From positions 1 to 9,414 of the forward strand of contig JAUIAI010000049.1 in assembly GCA_030425615.1 (NCBI GenBank): a DNA stretch of 9,414 bases, read 5' to 3'. Positions within the stretch are counted from its first letter, which is position 1; every line of letters begins with the position of its first letter. Origin of the DNA: Gammaproteobacteria bacterium. GTDB taxonomy: Bacteria > Pseudomonadota > Gammaproteobacteria > Burkholderiales > Burkholderiaceae_E. The translations under genes were made by a program, and so were the position numbers. Shown piece after piece: positions 8,901-9,414 of this stretch. The notes below the pieces were generated by a model, which did not search any database, was not told the DNA's origin, and was given only the letters and a program-made list of their open reading frames with translations.

Positions 8901-9414
8901 CGCCCGCGCTTCGACAGCCTGGACGACATCGTGCGCCACCGGCGCGCCCTGCTCGCCGAGTACGGCATCGCCGGCAACGTGTCGCGCTACACCGAGGCCG
9001 TGGAACGCATGGGCTCGGCCGAGGCGGGGCTGGGCACGGCGGGCGCCGGCCAGAAACTGAGCCAGGCCGTGGCCCGCAACCTCGCCAAGCTGCTCGCCCA
9101 CAAGGACGAGTTCGAGGTGGCCCGGCTCTACACGAGCGCCGAGTTCAGGCGCGAGCTGGACGAGGCCTTCGAGCCCGGCTATCGCCTGCGCTTCCACGTG
9201 GCCGGCGGCCCGTTCGGCAAGCGCGGCGCGGACGGCAGACTGCAAAAGCGCGAGGTCGGCCCCTGGCTGATGAGCGCCTTCGGCTGGCTGGCGCGCCTGC
9301 GCTTCCTGCGCAACACGCTGCTGGACCCCTGGCGCAACGGCGAGGAGCGCAGGCTGGCCCGCCAGCTGCTGGCCGCGGGCAAGGCCTACAAGTGCTTCGC
9401 GACCCAGGACGAAA
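5976..9414 (+). CDS. Indolepyruvate:ferredoxin oxidoreductase-like protein, fused alpha/gamma form (3'-truncated)
   Basis: Frame 3 is open to the window end, giving 1146 visible residues; fused family members have about 1150-1200. The family oxidatively decarboxylates aryl 2-oxoacids with CoA to aryl-acyl-CoA, CO2 and reduced ferredoxin. Domain order: pyrimidine-binding domain with GYISGYRGSPLG (~54-65), KGPGVDRSGD (~121-130) and LAGDDH (149-154); a middle domain to ~430; a CSGCPH motif (463-468); the TPP pyrophosphate domain with HMGGEG, GDG at 528-530 and N557 in a GDG-X26-N pattern; a cysteine-rich Fe-S segment (C665, C668, C671, C677; C698, C704, C709); a gamma domain starting with GIGGTGVVT (759-767); and a C-terminal domain containing KLLAHKDEFEVARLY. 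The gene is divergent from the RdhA-like gene. The last ~17 codons do not resemble this family (see separate entry). True 2-oxoacid substrate is not determined. Confidence 0.93.
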   Translation, partial: MNAPVDPERLSMTLNDRYTVEQGWLYMTGMQALVRLPLQQHRRDAANGLNTGGYISGYRGSPLGRYDIELWSAQKLLDNENIVFRPAVNEDLAATALWGSQYVGAFPGATVDGVFGIWYGKGPGVDRSGDPFRHANQAGSSAHGGVLALAGDDHGAKSSTVANYSDLNFVAAGIPLLYPANAQEVLDFGLHGIAMSRYSGCWSGMKLVTDVVEGGGSVLVAPDSPAITLPPLPTEAEGGLNSRAIDRPLPQEERLYHHKHLAVMAYARANGLNRIVVDPKRASIGVMAAGKAWQDLRQALHQMGIDDKQAESMGLRIMKVGLVWPLDPEIVRRFAEGLGTVLVVEEKRPLLEDQVRNALYGQARAPRVLGKHASGGVFDAAPGARLFPNAGEISPDLIARVLGELLIRDPDCYFDPARLADLPPVPGFSEDDHGRDNVQTLELKRLADKRAHTVVPLRAPTFCSGCPHARSTKVPEGSRALAGIGCHSTAILQDPVHTTTWSHMGGEGVLWLGQQPFTTEKHVFANIGDGTLFHSGFLAVRQAVAAHVPMTYKLLFNGFVSMTGGQPVDGELGVPQILQQFAAEGVKKMVVVTDDPARYEGVKLPDGVPVRPRDELEAVQRELREYNDVSVMVFDQPCATERRRLRKRGKWEDPDMRSFINTAVCEGCGDCGRKANCLSIEPVDTELGRKRRINQSTCNKDFSCQEGFCPSFVTVEGAKLRRPEKANRSQLAPVSDWIDSLPEPEFARPEASFSIMVSGIGGTGVVTIGQTLAVAAHLDGYASSNLDVTGLSQKYGAVLSHVKLAPRPEQLFATRIASREADTLIGCDLIVSAGDEAVQRLDPRRTRGVVCTDMVPTSDFSRNPDWRADDTALFERIRSATTADLIGIDALRLSRALLGDAIGANMILMGAAWQMGAVPLSLDAIERAIELNGVAVAMNRNAFAWGRRLVVDRDAVLRAAEPASRTAEAKVVQINRPRFDSLDDIVRHRRALLAEYGIAGNVSRYTEAVERMGSAEAGLGTAGAGQKLSQAVARNLAKLLAHKDEFEVARLYTSAEFRRELDEAFEPGYRLRFHVAGGPFGKRGADGRLQKREVGPWLMSAFGWLARLRFLRNTLLDPWRNGEERRLARQLLAAGKAYKCFATQDE
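9363..9414 (+). other. GltX-like tail replacing the expected oxidoreductase C-terminus
   Basis: From about 9363 the reading frame gives QLLAAGKAYKCFATQDE. Oxidoreductases of this type normally continue after the ERRL segment with something like LIADYEALL and a later RGFGHVK motif (from memory). What is here instead matches the GKAYKCF-x-T-x-(D/E)E segment of glutamyl-tRNA synthetase, particularly alphaproteobacterial forms (also from memory). It lies at the very edge of the window, so either a misassembled contig end, a real gene fusion or a chance resemblance could explain it. Only about 17 residues are available. Confidence 0.4.

Overview
The window is GC-rich, densely coded DNA, most likely from a proteobacterium. 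The fused three-subunit indolepyruvate oxidoreductase type and the Dpp/Opp-type transporter are both common there. I see no tRNA, rRNA, insertion sequence, CRISPR array or phage gene. Both ends cut through genes. The sequence alone does not fix the class; the last ~17 codons look alphaproteobacterial, but they may not belong to the same molecule.

Left part (1-4806, + strand): a five-gene ABC importer operon of the peptide/nickel (Dpp/Opp) class. It holds the C-terminal half of a family 5 solute-binding protein, then a DppB-type permease, a DppC-type permease, a DppD-type ATPase and a DppF-type ATPase. A 75-base gap with a perfect 11-bp hairpin separates the binding protein from the permeases. 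The remaining four genes are chained by three identical 4-base ATGA stop/start overlaps. This is a complete importer except for the missing N-terminal half of the binding protein. The substrate cannot be read from sequence.

Middle part (4822-5823, - strand): a convergent gene for a soluble double-[4Fe-4S] protein whose core resembles reductive dehalogenases (RdhA) more than the tRNA enzyme QueG. It has no Tat signal and is shorter than respiratory RdhA. A hairpin spanning both stop codons sits at the junction with the transporter operon.

Right part (5976-9414, + strand): a divergent gene for a very large fused indolepyruvate:ferredoxin oxidoreductase-like enzyme. It has pyrimidine and TPP domains, a cysteine-rich Fe-S insert, a gamma domain and the start of the C-terminal domain. 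It starts at a GTG with a good Shine-Dalgarno site. The 152-base region between the divergent genes holds a perfect TATAAT and two short inverted repeats. The last ~17 codons look like glutamyl-tRNA synthetase rather than this enzyme, which hints at a chimeric contig end.

Possible joint logic (inference): the oxidoreductase would decarboxylate an aryl-pyruvate-like 2-oxoacid and yield low-potential reduced ferredoxin. An RdhA-like cobalamin/Fe-S enzyme would need that kind of reductant. The importer might bring in the organic substrate. The divergent promoter region makes co-regulation of the two redox genes plausible, but nothing here proves it.
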